From Bugula neritina (Eukaryota > Bryozoa > Gymnolaemata > Cheilostomatida > Bugulidae), in NCBI GenBank assembly GCA_964035545.1, contig OZ037772.1, forward strand, positions 4,995,733-5,059,732: 64,000 nt of DNA, written 5' to 3'. The notes under the pieces were generated by a model. The model saw nothing but the letters and a program-made list of their open reading frames with translations. It was not told where the DNA came from and did no database searches. Shown one piece after another: positions 61,335-64,000 of the stretch. The position numbers were made by a program, and so were the translations under genes. Positions within the stretch are counted from its first letter, which is position 1; the number at the start of each line of letters is the position of its first letter.

Positions 61335-62999
61335 CTACTCTTCAACTCTGGAAAGGCATGGGGAAAACATAACCACAACCTCTTCGACGTTACAATGGGA
61401 GGATACGACGGCGCGGAAACATGCGAATTAGTTGGGGCTTACATTTTAAACTCAATAACACTAAAACATGGCAAAAACTTTGGCCTGTACAGAGATGACG
61501 GCTTAGGAGTCTCTGACAAAACACCCAGAGAAATAGAGAACATAAAAAAGGACATCTGCAAAATATTTTCTGAAAATGGATTAAAAATAACAATCGAAGC
61601 AAATAAAAAAATTATTAACTTCTTAGACACCACACTCAACCTAAATAATAAAACCTACACACCATACACTAAGCCAAACAGTTCTACTAAATATATTCAT
61701 AACAAATCCAACCACTCAGCAAGCATAATCTCCAACCTACCCTCGTCCGTTAATAAACGACTGTCGTCAATATCATCTAACGAGAAAATTTTCACACAAT
61801 CCACCTACAACCACCAAAACCTCCTAAACCAAAGTGGCTACAAACACCAACTACAATTCCTACCAAGAACCCAAACAAACAACACACAACAGAAATCTCG
61901 AAACCAAAAAAGAAAAGTTGTTTGGTACAATCCACCATACAGCCAACATGTAACCACAAGAATTGCAAAAATCTTCTTTAAAATCATGAATGAGGAATTT
62001 CCAAAACAACACCCACTCTATAAAATAATCAACAAAAACACTATAAAGGTTAGCTACAGCTGCATGCCAAACATAAAACAGACCATAAATGCCCACAATA
62101 ACAGACTATTAGAGAAACAGAAGCAACAAAACAAAACCCCTAGAAAAAACTGCAACTGTAGAAAAAAAGAAAGTTGTCCGCTGAAAGGAAGCTGCCAGGA
62201 GAGCAGAGTTATATACCAAGCAACTGTGGAAACTACCGAAAACGAGCCTGCAACATACATTGGCCTAAGTGAAGGACCGTTCAAACTAAGATACGCAAAC
62301 CACAGATCATCATTTAAAAACAAGGAGAAAGCAAATCAAACAGAACTTAGCAAACACATTTGGCAACTAACTAACAAAAACATTAAGCACAACATAAGCT
62401 GGAAAATATTAAGAAAAGCGAAACCATACAACACAACTACCAAAAGGTGTAATTTATGCCTATGGGAATGTTTCTTTATTTTATACAAACCTAACATGTG
62501 TACTTTAAACAAGCGAAACGAACTCTTATCAACCTGCCGACACTCAAAAAAATTCTTACTGTGCAACCACAAAACCTAGAAACTCTGTAGCCTATTTATA
62601 TTTTAAGTACTATAGTAAATAATATACAAATACCCATAGAGAATAGTCACCCAACAAAAACTTCATGCATCTGCTATAAATTATGTTTGTACATTACATT
62701 ATGGTTTTTATATATTAATTTACACCTACAAACCTATATAACAATACAGCCACTGCTATGTTTTCGTTACGTTTTACCTTGTGTTTAGCATTTTGATTTT
62801 CTTAATGTAAAAATTTAAATTTGTCAATATTGTGCCTGAGGAGTGCCGAAGAGGCATGAAACTATTAGTAGTACAATAAAACAACATCTATATAATTAAA
62901 TTGCTCTTTTCCTCAATAATATAATTGCTCATTATTATACACGTAATAATTTGAGCACTTTTTTATCGCTGTTTTTTAAAAATCTCACGATACAATTAT

Positions 63000-63000
<1 letters not shown>
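61335..63000 (+). mobile_element. Penelope-like retroelement copy B, 5'-truncated
   Basis: The open frame runs from about 61335 to the stop at 62579. It reads LFDVTMGGYDGAETCELVGA, then LYRDDGLGV (RT motif C with Tyr kept), a linker with CNCRKKESCPLKGSC, and a GIY-YIG-type domain (VIYQATVETT...TYIGLSEGPFKLRYANH). It ends CNLCLWECF...[12 protein letters not shown]. The N-terminal RT is missing because the copy starts at the (TA)n tract. It is the same broad type as copy A (shared GYDGAE/SYDGAE, Cys cluster and tail) but clearly diverged. The 3' UTR carries a hammerhead at 62828-62878 and is almost identical to 8787-9366. Confidence 0.85.
62828..62878 (+). ncRNA. Hammerhead ribozyme, type I layout
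   Basis: Same design as at 9196-9246. It has an 8-bp stem I, core CTGAGGA (62836-62842), stem II GTGCC/GGCAT with loop GAAGA (one loop base differs), then GAA and stem III ACT/AGT. Predicted cleavage is after A62870. The only change from the other copy is in a loop, so both should be active if transcribed. Confidence 0.75.
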
Positions 63001-63034
<34 letters not shown>

Positions 63035-63040
63035 ATACAT
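63001..63040. repeat. (TA)n microsatellite
   Basis: A TA-rich run at the 3' edge of Penelope-like copy B. Confidence 0.9.
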
Positions 63041-63059
63041 ATAGGGTACAAAAATTGTG

Positions 63060-64000
63060 TAAATAATGTTACAAACAGAGCCGTGGAAAAAGGTGTCACT
63101 AGTATCGGAAAATGACAAATGGACCCTTCAGAAACGTCTGAAAACCTTGAATGATGGAAATGCAAATTGCAATTTATTGATAAACCTCTTCAGATTGCTT
63201 CTGACAGGTATAAGAAAGTTGAACATCTAATTTGACAACTATTATTGACATCATAAGTAATATACTATGTGGTATGGAGTGCTATATTATCAATACTTAT
63301 ATTTCCCTAAAAGAAACGCATGCAAGTAAAAGTTATTTTTACATTGCAACTGACTTCTTAAATTTGGAAAGTTGTGGAACTTTCTTTCTTTTGAGTTTAA
63401 TTTTTTATCAAAACCTTTGCATTAAATCCTAGCAAAATATTAGCCAGATAACTCAACTATTTACACCAATGGCTTATCCCCAGTTCCAGATGCTCTAAAA
63501 TAATATTTTGGTCTCAGTTGCTTAAAAATTATGTATTCCTCTTTAATTTATAAACATATATTTTATATCTTTGCCAGTTTTACCACTACTCTGTAAGAAT
63601 TGGATAGTAAAACTTGAATCTGTAACAGATCTGCAGTCAAACAGTCCAAATGAAGACTGTTGGCACTTGAATAAAAAAGAATAATAATATAATCTAAACT
63701 ATTAGCTGTGTAACACAAGCCCAGCATAGCATTGTTCATCACATTTTGGTGTTGTTGAACTTTTGATAAAACAGTGTTTGTTCATTGCTCTGGTCTTGTA
63801 TTGTTTATCCTCTTTTTTATTAAGTGTTAAATCGCTGCATCTGCTAAAGCTTTTGAAAAAAATAATTCTTTTGAATAATTTACGGCACTCTATATATAGA
63901 AAAAACAATATATTTAGCATTTCATTAAAGTCTTTTAACAGCTTTCAAAACAAATAAAACTGTGCAACTTCAAATAGAATTTTCATGAAAGCAACAACAG
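63060..64000 (+). other. Diverged duplicate of the 52190-53090 segment
   Basis: The order of conserved words matches the segment next to the GPCR gene: GNANCNLLINLFRLLL at about 63165, then ctgtaacagatctgca at 63618, aataatataatctaaactatt near 63680, ttttgataaaacagtgtt near 63760, and ttcaaatagaattttcatgaaa at the end. The exon-like frame is broken here. In the first copy the GPCR gene begins about 200 bp further on. Confidence 0.6.

Overview
The window is AT-rich metazoan nuclear DNA, probably from an invertebrate. Short symmetric exons are separated by AT-rich introns with GT/AG borders. There are Penelope-like retroelements with hammerhead-type motifs, LINE and DNA-transposon relics, many MITEs, (TA)n and (CA)n microsatellites, and a single-exon 7TM receptor. 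The sequence alone does not name the species.

The dominant locus, on the + strand, runs from the left edge to 48121. It is an array of at least 17 near-identical exons, each encoding two leucine-rich repeats, followed by one large exon encoding a last LRR pair plus ROC GTPase and COR domains (43418-45339), and then seven small exons encoding an acidic linker and a caspase p20/p10 domain ending at 48121. Every intact LRR exon is exactly 141 bp, starts and ends in phase 2 and uses the same splice sites. The ROC-COR exon begins in the matching phase, so any subset of LRR exons can be joined to it in frame. I infer a LRR-ROC-COR-caspase receptor-protease with a repertoire-like LRR region. Fourteen complete exons are intact, one is cut by the left edge, and two (26956-27073 and 34505-34646) are frameshifted. 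The array continues leftwards out of the window.

Layout: 1-3402, array with two LRR exons and a LINE scrap. 3403-19310, a block of nested mobile DNA: a decayed transposon gene, Penelope-like copies with hammerhead motifs, a 350-bp tandem duplication, a second decayed transposon-type gene, and about 7 kb of plain AT-rich sequence. 19310-38650, the main LRR array, with recent segmental duplications and several MITEs. 38650-42970, a decayed RTE/BovB-like LINE with a Harbinger-like MITE inside its endonuclease. 43418-48121, ROC-COR and caspase exons. 48122-53296, mostly non-coding, with a tRNA-like SINE and two copies of a short exon-like repeat. 53297-54259 (-), an orphan rhodopsin-like GPCR. 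55985-63040, Penelope-like elements of two families abutting (TA)n tracts, a LINE scrap and a probable solo LTR. 63060-64000, a diverged copy of the segment next to the GPCR gene, suggesting a second receptor gene just beyond the right edge.

In the inferred protein the LRRs would sense a ligand, the ROC-COR module would act as a GTP-dependent switch or dimeriser, and the caspase domain would be the output. The catalytic His and Cys and the three residues that form the Asp-specific S1 pocket are all present.
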